Shown piece after piece: positions 26,327-34,076 of a stretch of 34,689 nucleotides of DNA (its first letter is position 1; every line of letters starts with the position of its first letter). The position numbers and the translations under genes were made by a program. Source of the stretch: Paracoccaceae bacterium (GTDB lineage: Bacteria; Pseudomonadota; Alphaproteobacteria; Rhodobacterales; Rhodobacteraceae); the NCBI GenBank assembly GCA_028749255.1, contig JAQTYE010000011.1:1-34689 (forward strand), given 5' to 3'. The notes beneath the pieces were generated by a model. The model saw only the letters and a program-made list of their open reading frames with translations, did not search any database and was not told the DNA's origin.

Positions 26327-26446
26327 TTATTTGTATTTACCGGTGTAAGCCGGTTCAACCGAGACCGGAGCAACCGGCTCTGCTTTCGGGGCGCAAGCGG
26401 CCACAAAACCAACCAAAGCGATCGCGATAAGAACTTTCTTCGACAT
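26327..26446 (-). CDS. 39-residue small lipoprotein
   Basis: A very short gene. The minus strand encodes MSKKVLIAIALVGFVAACAP (first 20 residues), with lipobox VAAC (Cys18), followed by a short Pro/Val-rich mature tail ending in YTGKYK. The ribosome site AGGAG lies seven bases before ATG 26446. The short but complete signal, lipobox and good ribosome site make it very likely real. Comparable tiny lipoproteins occur in the family. The function is unknown; the Lys/Tyr tail could face peptidoglycan. Confidence 0.75.
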   Translation of the reverse strand: MSKKVLIAIALVGFVAACAPKAEPVAPVSVEPAYTGKYK

Positions 26447-26720
26447 GTGTCTCTCCTGACCGACGTGACGCTGACCGGGATTTTCCCCGCAGACGTCCGC
26501 CCCTGTTTCATTCGATGAGGCAGAGGATTCCCCTCGGCGATCAGACTACTCTGCGCCGCGGCGCCGCAGAAGGGGGGACGCGCGATGTCACAGTGCTGTG
26601 GCGCCCTTGCATCGGCGGCTTTCCGCGCACGCAAAAAGGCGCAAGATGCAGACACGCGAACGCCGGACCGGGCGCCGGTTTGCGCCCCCTGCCCTTTGCC
26701 CCATGCCCCACCGTCACGCA
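26447..26720. other. non-coding gap upstream of the tiny lipoprotein gene
   Basis: No gene recognised on either strand; open frames here have no ribosome sites or family features. It should contain the promoter of the 39-residue lipoprotein. A perfect 12-base palindrome GCGCCGCGGCGC lies near 26550-26565. Nothing else stands out. Confidence 0.4.
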
Positions 26721-27179
26721 TCAAAACATCTCCCAATTGCAGACCCCATCCGCCACCGAATAGGCCTCGAAATATTGCACCGCCGCGTCGTCAGCCTCGC
26801 CGAAGGGCACGACCCGGTCCGACAAGCTGATCACCACCTGCGCGGGCTGCGGCCCCAGTGTAGGCAAGTGCCGCAGCGCGAAACTCTCGCAAAGCGCTGC
26901 CATATCCTCCAGCGCGACCTCTGGCCCGATCGGATCGGGCCCGCCAATCTGCGGCGCCAGAAACCGAAAGCGCAGGGTCAACCCTTCGGGCCCGCCGGTG
27001 TCGGTGATCGAATCGATCCAGCGCACCTCCTGACCCGAGGGCACCGCAATCGGCGGCACATCGGGCAGGACAATCGCCCCCGCATCTTCGGCGGAGACGG
27101 GCCGGGCAAGCAAAGCCATCCCAAGACCGACCGAAATCAGCCCCGTGACGCCCCACACCTGCCCGGCCACACGCCCCAT
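26721..27179 (-). CDS. exported DUF6497-type protein
   Basis: A 152-residue protein with an N-terminal hydrophobic signal (GLISVGLGMALLARPVSAED, cleaved near residue 31). The mature part reads IVLPDVPPIAVPSGQEVRW at the start and ends in YFEAYSVADGVCNWEMF; I believe this is the family called DUF6497, sometimes mis-annotated as acetolactate synthase, but the name is from memory. It has no catalytic motif I know. Two cysteines (LCESF, VCNWE) could form a disulfide. ATG 27179 with GAGGGG upstream lies ten bases after the pccB stop, so it is co-transcribed with pccB. Confidence 0.75.
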   Translation of the reverse strand: MGRVAGQVWGVTGLISVGLGMALLARPVSAEDAGAIVLPDVPPIAVPSGQEVRWIDSITDTGGPEGLTLRFRFLAPQIGGPDPIGPEVALEDMAALCESFALRHLPTLGPQPAQVVISLSDRVVPFGEADDAAVQYFEAYSVADGVCNWEMF

Positions 27180-27189
27180 TCCGCGCCCC

Positions 27190-28722
27190 TCAGAGCGGAA
27201 TGTTGTCGTGCTTTTTCCAGGGGTTCGACAGCTTCTTCGACCGCAGCGAGGCAAACGCCCGCGCCACCCGACGCCGCGTCGAATGCGGCATGATCACCTC
27301 GTCGATGAAGCCTTTTTCCGCCGCCACGAAGGGGTTGGCGAAACGGTCTTCATAATCCTTGGTGCGTGCCGCGATTTTGTCCGGCTCGCCCAATTCGCTG
27401 CGATACAGGATTTCGACCGCGCCTTTGGCACCCATCACCGCGATTTCCGCAGTGGGCCAGGCATAGTTGAAATCGCCGCGCAGATGCTTGGACGCCATGA
27501 CGTCATAGGCGCCCCCATAGGCCTTGCGGGTGATCAGCGTCACTTTCGGCACGGTCGCCTCGCCATAGGCGAACAGCAGTTTCGCGCCGTGCTTGATAAC
27601 ACCGCCATATTCCTGGCCCGTGCCAGGCAGGAAGCCGGGCACATCGACCAGCGTCAGGATCGGAATTTCGAACGCATCGCAGAAGCGCACGAACCGCGCG
27701 GCCTTGCGGCTCGAGTCAATATCCAGACAGCCCGCCAGAACCATCGGCTGGTTGGCAACCACGCCCACCGTCTGACCTTCCATGCGGATGAAGCCGGTGA
27801 TGATATTGCCCGCGAAGTCCTTCTGGATCTCGAAGAAATCGCCCTCGTCGGCGATCTTCGTGATCAGTTCTTTCATGTCATAGGGCTGGTTCGGGTTCGA
27901 CGGAATCAGCGTGTCGAGCGAGTCTTCGACCCGGGCCACATCGTCGAAGAACGGCCGCACCGGCGCTTTTTCCCGGTTCGACAGCGGCAGGAAGTCGATC
28001 AGGCGGCGCGTTTCGGCAATCGCCTCGACGTCATTTTCATAGGCGCCATCCGCAACCGACGATTTTTTCGTGTGAGTCGACGCCCCGCCCAGCTCTTCGG
28101 CGGTGACGATCTCGTTGGTGACGGTTTTCACAACGTCAGGACCCGTCACAAACATGTAAGACGAATCTTTTACCATGAAGATGAAGTCGGTCATCGCCGG
28201 CGAATAAACCGCGCCGCCGGCGCAGGGGCCCATGATCAGGCTGATCTGCGGCACCACGCCCGAGGCCATGATGTTACGCTGAAACACGTCGGCATAGCCT
28301 GCCAGAGAGGCCACGCCTTCTTGGATGCGCGCACCGCCGGAGTCGTTCATGCCGATGACAGGCGCGCCGTTCTGCATCGCCATGTCCATGATTTTGCAGA
28401 TTTTTTTTGCGTGGGTCTCAGACAAAGATCCACCGAAGACCGTGAAGTCCTGCGAGAAGACATAAACCATGCGGCCGTTCACGGTGCCCCAGCCCGTGAC
28501 CACACCGTCGCCCGCGGGGCGTTCGCCCTGCATGCCGAACTCGGTGCAGCGATGCGCGACAAACATGTCGAACTCCTCGAACGATCCCTCGTCAAGCAGC
28601 AGCTCGATACGTTCGCGCGCGGTCAGCTTGCCCTTTTTGTGCTGGGCTTCGATGCGGCGCACACCGCCACCCAGACGGGCCTCGGCGCGGCGCTGTTCAA
28701 GCTCGTTCAGGATATCTTTCAT
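27190..28722 (-). CDS. pccB: propionyl-CoA carboxylase, beta (carboxyltransferase) subunit
   Basis: A 510-residue carboxyltransferase that moves carboxyl from biotin on PccA to propionyl-CoA, giving (S)-methylmalonyl-CoA. Two crotonase-like halves are visible: the N-half with the oxyanion loop [16 protein letters not shown] and [12 protein letters not shown], the C-half with [16 protein letters not shown] and [14 protein letters not shown]. The residue controlling acyl size (Asp in the E. coli/Streptomyces numbering) is in the [10 protein letters not shown] region, consistent with propionyl-CoA. The C-terminus [11 protein letters not shown] is typical. GGAGGGG precedes ATG 28722. The operator-like site upstream implies regulation by acyl-CoA levels. 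Confidence 0.96.
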   Translation of the reverse strand: MKDILNELEQRRAEARLGGGVRRIEAQHKKGKLTARERIELLLDEGSFEEFDMFVAHRCTEFGMQGERPAGDGVVTGWGTVNGRMVYVFSQDFTVFGGSLSETHAKKICKIMDMAMQNGAPVIGMNDSGGARIQEGVASLAGYADVFQRNIMASGVVPQISLIMGPCAGGAVYSPAMTDFIFMVKDSSYMFVTGPDVVKTVTNEIVTAEELGGASTHTKKSSVADGAYENDVEAIAETRRLIDFLPLSNREKAPVRPFFDDVARVEDSLDTLIPSNPNQPYDMKELITKIADEGDFFEIQKDFAGNIITGFIRMEGQTVGVVANQPMVLAGCLDIDSSRKAARFVRFCDAFEIPILTLVDVPGFLPGTGQEYGGVIKHGAKLLFAYGEATVPKVTLITRKAYGGAYDVMASKHLRGDFNYAWPTAEIAVMGAKGAVEILYRSELGEPDKIAARTKDYEDRFANPFVAAEKGFIDEVIMPHSTRRRVARAFASLRSKKLSNPWKKHDNIPL

Positions 28723-28781
28723 GGGGTCCCCTCCGACGGTTTCGCGCACCCTATACGCGCGCAAGAATGTTACAAAGCGGA

Positions 28782-28799
28782 TTTGCGTAAATTTGCAAA
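28782..28799. promoter_or_regulatory. candidate PccR/ScfR operator upstream of pccB
   Basis: TTTGCG (28782-28787), TAAA and TTTGCAAA (28792-28799) form two TTTGC half-sites. I recall the short-chain fatty acyl-CoA regulator PccR of Rhodobacter sphaeroides binding paired TTTGCAAA-type boxes in the pccB promoter. On the minus strand TTGCAA (28798-28793), 17 bases and TTGTAA would place the boxes over a possible -35. The site is 60 bases before the pccB start. Confidence 0.55.
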
Positions 28800-28971
28800 A
28801 CTTTGACAGGATGCCTTTCGCAAATTGAAAATAAGCAAACCCACCTCCAACGTAATGACAATTCTGGCACGATGCGCAGAAGTCCAGGTGCCCCAAGAAG
28901 CAATTCTAAGCTCCAGACCCATTGATTTAAGGCTTTTGGCATGATGCAGGCTCCGCAAGGAGACCTGTTTA

Positions 28972-29656
28972 ATGAGCAACCTATACTGGCTGTCGGAGCC
29001 GCAGATGGAGCGTCTGAAGCCGCTCCTGCCCAAGAGCCATGGCAAGCCCCGCGTCGATGATCGGCGTATGTTGAGTGGCATAATCTTTATCAATCGCAAC
29101 GGCTTGCGGTGGTGCGACGCACCCAGGGAATACGGTCCGGCGAAGACTCTCTACAATCGGTGGAAGCGCTGGAGCGACAATGGGGTCTTCGCCCGGATCA
29201 TGATGGGCTTGGCCGGCGAGAGCGCCGAACACAAGACGATCATGATCGATGCAACCTATTTGAAAGCGCACCGCACTGACTCAAGCCTGTGCGTGAAAAA
29301 GGGGGGCGCGAGCGCCAGATAGGCAGAACGACGGGCGGCATGAACACCAAGCTGCATGCCGTCAGCGATGCGAAGGGGCGACCGATCCGTTTCTTCATGT
29401 CTGCCGGGCAGGTAAGCGATTACACTGGCGCGGCGGCGCTACTGAGCAGCCTGCCGACAGCCGACTGGATGCTTGCGAACAGGGGGCTATGACGCAGACT
29501 GGTTCCGAGAAGCATTGAAAGACAAGGGGATACGCGCCTGCATCCCGGGGCGGAAGAAACGCAAGAAGACCGTCCAATACGATAAACGGCGATACAAACG
29601 ACGCAACCGCATCGAGATCATGTTTGGCCGCCTCAAGGACTGGCGCCGCGTTGCTA
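28972..29656 (+). pseudogene. IS5-family (IS427-group) transposase, decayed
   Basis: ORF A (28972-29322, MSNLYWLSEPQMERLKPLLP) should join ORF B (from 29298) by a -1 frameshift on A5G6 at 29296-29306. The first catalytic Asp is in MIDATYLKAHR and the Glu in RNRIEIMFGRLKDW. Three defects are visible: the second catalytic Asp, normally LADRGYD, is Asn (AAC, 29478-29480); a surplus G in the run 29482-29486 breaks the frame; and family similarity stops after WRRVA near 29656, where about 25 residues and the right terminal repeat should follow. AAGGAG precedes the ATG. An 11-base near repeat TGGCAYGATGC occurs at 28865 and 28937. The element cannot transpose itself. Confidence 0.85.
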
Positions 29657-29980
29657 TCTGTCGCGCGCGGCGCCTGGCACCGTCGAACCCGGCCCTTAGC
29701 TGCCGTTCGAGCGTCGCTGATGCCCCGCGGCGGCGTTCTCGAAAACGGTCGTTCAACGCATGGCGCAGCAACTCTGCCTCTGAAGGTCAGCGTTTCGGAC
29801 GAAGCCGGTTTGCGCGCACGATCCGCCCAGTTCCAACAGCCTACGCAACCGCAGACGACGTTCGGGTCAGAGAATTCTTGTTCTGCCGGCAGACGCCAGC
29901 GATAGTCACGTCAAACGGCACGCAGCCTGGGGAATGTCTGTTTATATGCATCCCGGCATATCCAATGTAATCGAGTGAAC
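29657..29980. other. gap after the IS remnant
   Basis: The frame of the transposase stays open into this stretch to 29970, but the encoded residues match nothing I know and are Arg/Ser/Ala-rich, as expected for non-coding GC-rich DNA. I see no terminal inverted repeat that would mark the right end of the IS. It is probably the flank at which the element was cut off. Confidence 0.4.
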
Positions 29981-30904
29981 ATGCCCGACAATGCGCGATA
30001 TTACGATCTGAAGCGGGAACTCGAGCTGATATGGTTGAAACGTGAGCGTCGCGCGATGCCGCGACTCCGGCCGATTGCTGGTTTTCCGGCCCAGGTGGGC
30101 ATGTCATTAGCCCAGTCAGCTTGGTGGGACCAGGTGGGCGATGATATGAAAGCGGGCAAGATCAACAGTCTTCAGGCCGCGGCGCGCGTGGGTAAAATCC
30201 GGGGACCTGTCAACCTGAAGGAATGGGTGCTTTGGTGGAGAAACCGCCCGCCGGAAGTGATCGAAGCGGAACTCGCGGGGCTTCCTGAAATCGTAGCCAA
30301 GGCGGGGAAAGTGCCGCAGGTCCCGGCTTCGATCGACAACGATGGGGGCTGGTGTTTCCAGGGGTGTTACGTTGGGAGCATGGTGCGTCACATCCAAAGC
30401 ATCCTAGATTGCTCCCACGCTGTTCGGTTGATGGGAGGGTGGAGAGACAAGTTCATTCGCGATCCCCGATGGCTTCCCTTGCGAACGGCCGGGGCATGGG
30501 AAGGTCATCCGGGGGACCGCATCTGGCCTCAGCCGCTTGACGTAATGGCCAGCGAGATCGAGTTCGAGACGCGTAACGCCTGGCGCGACACTTACGGCGG
30601 GCGCGAGAGCGAGGAGCTGCATGTTTTAGTCCCCTGCTTCAGCGTCAAACTTTCCCGCAGCATGTGCCGGAGGATCGCGGAAGATCTTAAGGGCACCGCC
30701 GGGAGGTACACCGTATATTTCGCCATCTGTTTCGAGCCAGGGGAGCGGGCCCCCTTGCCGGCGCCCTGCGCCAAGCACCCGCGTGTAAAATACACGCTGA
30801 AAGCGATGCGCCTGTTTGCTTTCGACATAAACGGGGAAGGCCGTCGAATCCTGCTTGCCAAGGAATACGAGGAGCATGTGGGAGAACAACTGAGGCCGGG
30901 TTGA
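29981..30904 (+). CDS. unrecognised 307-residue protein
   Basis: I do not recognise this protein. It is soluble, with no signal peptide or membrane helix, and rich in Trp and Arg. The first ~90 residues are helical and basic (YDLKRELELIWLKRERRAMP); a central part holds GGWCFQGCYVGSMVRHIQS and a Cys/Trp-rich stretch, and residues about 180-300 look like a folded alpha/beta domain (LHVLVPCFSVKLSRSMCRRI, RYTVYFAICFEPGERAP, RLFAFDINGEGRRILLAKE). Seven cysteines might bind a metal. ATG 29981 has no strong ribosome site; GTG 29975 is an alternative. The long open frame of 308 codons with consistent composition argues that it is real. It lies between an IS remnant and a 500-base gap, i.e. in acquired DNA. 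Confidence 0.55.
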   Translation: MPDNARYYDLKRELELIWLKRERRAMPRLRPIAGFPAQVGMSLAQSAWWDQVGDDMKAGKINSLQAAARVGKIRGPVNLKEWVLWWRNRPPEVIEAELAGLPEIVAKAGKVPQVPASIDNDGGWCFQGCYVGSMVRHIQSILDCSHAVRLMGGWRDKFIRDPRWLPLRTAGAWEGHPGDRIWPQPLDVMASEIEFETRNAWRDTYGGRESEELHVLVPCFSVKLSRSMCRRIAEDLKGTAGRYTVYFAICFEPGERAPLPAPCAKHPRVKYTLKAMRLFAFDINGEGRRILLAKEYEEHVGEQLRPG

Positions 30905-31404
30905 GACAGCGGGCATCAAGCGCGAAAGCGGCGATGTTTGCACGATGACGTTTTCGTGCTCTCCGGGATATTTTGGCTAAAACCTGAGCGACGGCGATCT
31001 CCCGTCTGCAGTGAGCCTAAAATTCAATTCGCTTCATTTCAGGTGTACGATGCCACATCCGCCATGCTGCGCTGCCGTCAGTCCGCAGCCCGCCCCTTGC
31101 GAAGGCGACAGCCTGATCGTCGTACACGGCCCTTACCGGCCGGTCGAGCATGCGCTCATGCCGCGGTGCAGCTTCCCCGAAGCGGTCGGTCGTGGCGTTG
31201 TGCAGCAAAATCCGGGGCGAATGTCGCTGATGCGGGATTTTGCCGTCATCGGCCGCACACACTCTAAGGTCTGCTGCAGCCGCCTATGCGGACCTGATCT
31301 GTCTCTGGCGAAAATGGACTCACTTACTTAGGCGGCGTGGTTTTCAGCCTAAGTCGCAGATGGTAAGGCTCCTCTAAACAGATTGATTTTGGGACAGATG
31401 TGCG
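30905..31404. other. 500-base gap upstream of the cupin gene
   Basis: Open frames exist on both strands (for example 31017-31262 minus) but none has a ribosome site or known domain. An 8-base perfect inverted repeat, ACTTAGGC (31326-31333) and GCCTAAGT (31347-31354), lies 50 bases before the cupin start and could be an operator or the scar of an element end. I see no promoter that I would defend. Confidence 0.4.
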
Positions 31405-31878
31405 ATGCCAGTATTAAACAGGGAAACAGCTAAATCCGAAAAAAGCGATGGGGAGGGAAATCCTTGTGGTCCGTATCAAGCGCTCTTGTATAGCGACAGC
31501 GGCGGGCTAACGCAGTTCGGTGCTTTTGAAGAAATCTTGCCGCCGGGGTCTTCTTCGTCGGTTAAGCATTGGCATGCTGGCGAGGACGAGATGGTTTATG
31601 TACTTCAGGGCGAAGTCACTCTTCGCGAAGGAGACGACAGTGTCATTATGCGTCCAGGCGACGCCGCAACCTTCAAAGCGGGTGACCCAATTGGTCACTG
31701 CATGCAAAATCAAAGTGAGTCAGAAGTCCGATATCTTGTGATTGGCACAAGGTCTTCGGGTGACGTGGTGACCTATCCCGATCAAAATCGCATTTTGCAC
31801 TTCGACAGGGAGACAGAGAACCGCCGCTGGACAGATCATGCTGGCTACCCTGCCGACAGCCCCTACAAAACTGACTAA
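31405..31878 (+). CDS. cupin-domain protein
   Basis: A 157-residue single-domain cupin. Both motifs are complete: motif 1 KHWHAGEDEMVYVLQGEV with metal ligands His55, His57 and Glu62, and motif 2 GDAATFKAGDPIGHCMQN with His98. The four metal ligands suggest an active metal centre (Fe, Mn or Ni), so a dioxygenase, isomerase or small-molecule-binding role is possible; the substrate is unknown. The resemblance is to stand-alone cupins of about 155 residues common in proteobacteria. GGGACAG upstream is a fair ribosome site. The gene has visibly lower GC than the first 28 kb, as do its flanks, which is consistent with acquisition. Confidence 0.85.
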   Translation: MPVLNRETAKSEKSDGEGNPCGPYQALLYSDSGGLTQFGAFEEILPPGSSSSVKHWHAGEDEMVYVLQGEVTLREGDDSVIMRPGDAATFKAGDPIGHCMQNQSESEVRYLVIGTRSSGDVVTYPDQNRILHFDRETENRRWTDHAGYPADSPYKTD

Positions 31879-32358
31879 GAACAATCATCGCGGCACCAGA
31901 ACAGACACCGGATGTCAGTTTTGGTACGCATCTCGGTCGTTAATGCAGCGCGCAGCATCAAGCAAAATGGGCTCGAAGCTGCCATGCGGCGGCGCGGCGA
32001 GTCTTTCTTGAGGCCAGCGCTGCCGTATCGACCCGATCGCCCCAATACCGGACGTTTGCGATGTTATCAGTCGCTGTAGCGCGCCTCATCAGACCGGTCA
32101 TGCGTTGCGCCCGCAAAATCTCGCTGCAATAGAATTCATATGGCGCGGACGGAAAGTGCCGTCAGACAGGTGGCTGACTTGCACCTAGGACGTCCTCTTG
32201 AGTTTTTTCGCAATGCGCCATCGCCGACGTCGGTGGCCGGATTGAAAAGCGGTCCTTCGTGCTGGGGTGCAGATGTGTCAGCCAGCCCTGTATCGTTGCC
32301 CGGTTCATCAGTTTGCCCTCTGGTATTCCGGGCCCCTCGCCAAGAGAAACCGCGCCGA
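31879..32358. other. 480-base gap between cupin and cardiolipin synthase genes
   Basis: No defensible gene. Short open frames (32136-32384 and 32162-32419, minus) have no ribosome site and no recognisable domain. There is no clear terminator for either convergent neighbour, nor any obvious repeat. It looks like degraded intergenic DNA. Confidence 0.4.
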
Positions 32359-33792
32359 CTAAAGGACGGGACCAATCGTGGCAATCACGTTGTTCCAGAT
32401 GCGCCTGTACCATGGCCACGCTGTCACGAGATCAAGGGTCGCGGGCGCGGAGCGCGCCACATAGTCTGCCTGACGGTCGCACACGGCACGGGTCACCCCC
32501 TTATCCTGCAGAAGAATGTTGTTCTCATAGTTGAGGTCAAAGCTGCGAAGATCGAGGTTCGACGACCCCACAAGGGTCACCTTGCCATCCAGCGTCAGCG
32601 TCTTGGCATGCAGGAGGCCGCCCTCGAATTCATGAATCTTACATCCGGCAGACAGCAACTTGCGGTAATAGCTCCGGCTTGCCGCAGCGACGACCCAGCT
32701 GTCGTTCACCTTGGGAAAGATCAGCGTCACGTCGACCCCACGATGGGCGGCGGAACACAAGGCCTCCAGAACGGTCGCATCCGGTACGAAATACGGGGTG
32801 GAGAGCGTCAAACAATGCTGCGCACAGGCGATGAGGCTTGAAAAGAGCTGCGGCGTGGCGCCCCGGCGTTCGGTCGGGCCATCCCCCATCACCTGCGCGG
32901 GAAATCCTCCAGCTATCGGGCTTGCCGTCAACGTGAAGCTGTCAAGCGTGTCCCCGGTCGCCTGCATCCAGTCACTGAGGAACAGCAGTTCGTTCTGCGC
33001 GACGATGGATCCTTCGAAACGCAGCATGATATCCACCCAGGGGGCATATTTGGCTTTGACGAGGAATTCCGGGTCAGCGGAGTTCCGGCTGCCGCAATAG
33101 GTGATCTTGCTGTCGATGACCGTGATCTTGCGGTGATTGCGCAGGTCTATGCGACTGGTCAGCACCGTGCGGATCAGGTTCCTAAAAGGCAGAGCCACAG
33201 CCATCTGCACGCCCGCATCCTTCATCTGCTGCCAGAGGGGCGACTTGATCAAAGCCCGCGATCCGAGGCCGTCGGCCATGGCCCGGCAGGTGACACCACG
33301 TTGAGCTGCGCGGATCAGCGCCTGCGCAACGGCCCTGCCGGTCCTGTCGTCAAGCCAGATGTAGTAGAGCACGTGGACATGGCTTTGGGCCGCGTCGATA
33401 TCGGCGATGAGATGCGCGTTTGTGGTCGCAGCGTCGGTCATCAGGTCTGCCCGGTTTCCGGCAGTCGCCTGAAATCCATTGATCGAAGCCGCATATTGAA
33501 AGGCCGGCCTGTAAAGCGGATCGATCAGCCGTTCCGTGTCTTCCGGTCGCCCCATGAGGTGGGGGGCCTTGGCGCGGATCTGGTCACAAACCTCTTTGTG
33601 GCGCTTGTTTGCATGGTTCCCGATGTCGATTTCGCCAAACAGGAAGTAGATAACGCTTCCGGCATAGGGCAGCACCACAAGAACAATAAACCACGCCAAA
33701 CGCGCCTGTGGTGAAAGATCATCCCGCAGCAGGATGCGGAGTGTAAAACCGACCACGAGCAACACATGAAGCGAGAGCAGGAATATTGCCAT
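32359..33792 (-). CDS. cls: cardiolipin synthase, phospholipase-D type
   Basis: A 477-residue inner-membrane enzyme making cardiolipin from phosphatidylglycerol. Two membrane helices fill residues 1-52 (FLLSLHVLLVVGFTLRILL and RLAWFIVLVVLPYAGSVIYF), followed by FLFGE, the classic ClsA linker. Two HKD motifs are intact: HRKITVID (His220, Lys222, Asp227) and HAKTLTLD (His395, Lys397, Asp402). The distance and the flanking GSRNSADPEF and GSSNLDLRSF match active ClsA-type proteins. GGAG lies nine bases before ATG 33792. No partner genes accompany it. It may be a second copy to a core cls elsewhere, given its accessory setting, but this cannot be judged here. Confidence 0.93.
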   Translation of the reverse strand: MAIFLLSLHVLLVVGFTLRILLRDDLSPQARLAWFIVLVVLPYAGSVIYFLFGEIDIGNHANKRHKEVCDQIRAKAPHLMGRPEDTERLIDPLYRPAFQYAASINGFQATAGNRADLMTDAATTNAHLIADIDAAQSHVHVLYYIWLDDRTGRAVAQALIRAAQRGVTCRAMADGLGSRALIKSPLWQQMKDAGVQMAVALPFRNLIRTVLTSRIDLRNHRKITVIDSKITYCGSRNSADPEFLVKAKYAPWVDIMLRFEGSIVAQNELLFLSDWMQATGDTLDSFTLTASPIAGGFPAQVMGDGPTERRGATPQLFSSLIACAQHCLTLSTPYFVPDATVLEALCSAAHRGVDVTLIFPKVNDSWVVAAASRSYYRKLLSAGCKIHEFEGGLLHAKTLTLDGKVTLVGSSNLDLRSFDLNYENNILLQDKGVTRAVCDRQADYVARSAPATLDLVTAWPWYRRIWNNVIATIGPVL

Positions 33793-34076
33793 GTCGAGGT
33801 CTCCGTAAAGGCAATGTCAATGACGACGGGCAATGATCCGATGTACGTTTCGCCAGAGTGGGATGGTGCATATGCGCTGATACTGCGCGTATCCCCTTGC
33901 CGATGACAACCTTTCAAGCGTGGCTGTAGGGCGTGCTGCATGGCAGCTCGGCCCCTGAGACACGACTGTCGCAAGTCCATCGAACAACAACCGGTCAGCA
34001 TTCCATTCATTGAAATCGCCTGTGCTCTTCAGGTCATGTATGATTGTCCTGATAGCCCCGCTTCGTGTGTATTCGC
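33793..34076. other. gap between cardiolipin synthase and MarC-family genes
   Basis: No gene seen. A TTGACA occurs on the minus strand at 33820-33815 but no -10 box lies at a suitable distance before the cls start. No terminator-like hairpin with a U-run was found behind the MarC-family gene. Confidence 0.35.

Noticed and set aside
25705..26736. 343-codon open frame covering the small lipoprotein genes
   Set aside because: It runs in a different frame through three features with lipoboxes and ribosome sites and resembles no family.
31017..31262. 81-codon minus-strand open frame as a gene or transposase remnant
   Set aside because: No ribosome site, no motif and no terminal repeats; composition is compatible with chance.
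33792..33820. TTGACA promoter for cls
   Set aside because: The -35-like word has no -10 partner and the spacing would put the start inside the gene.
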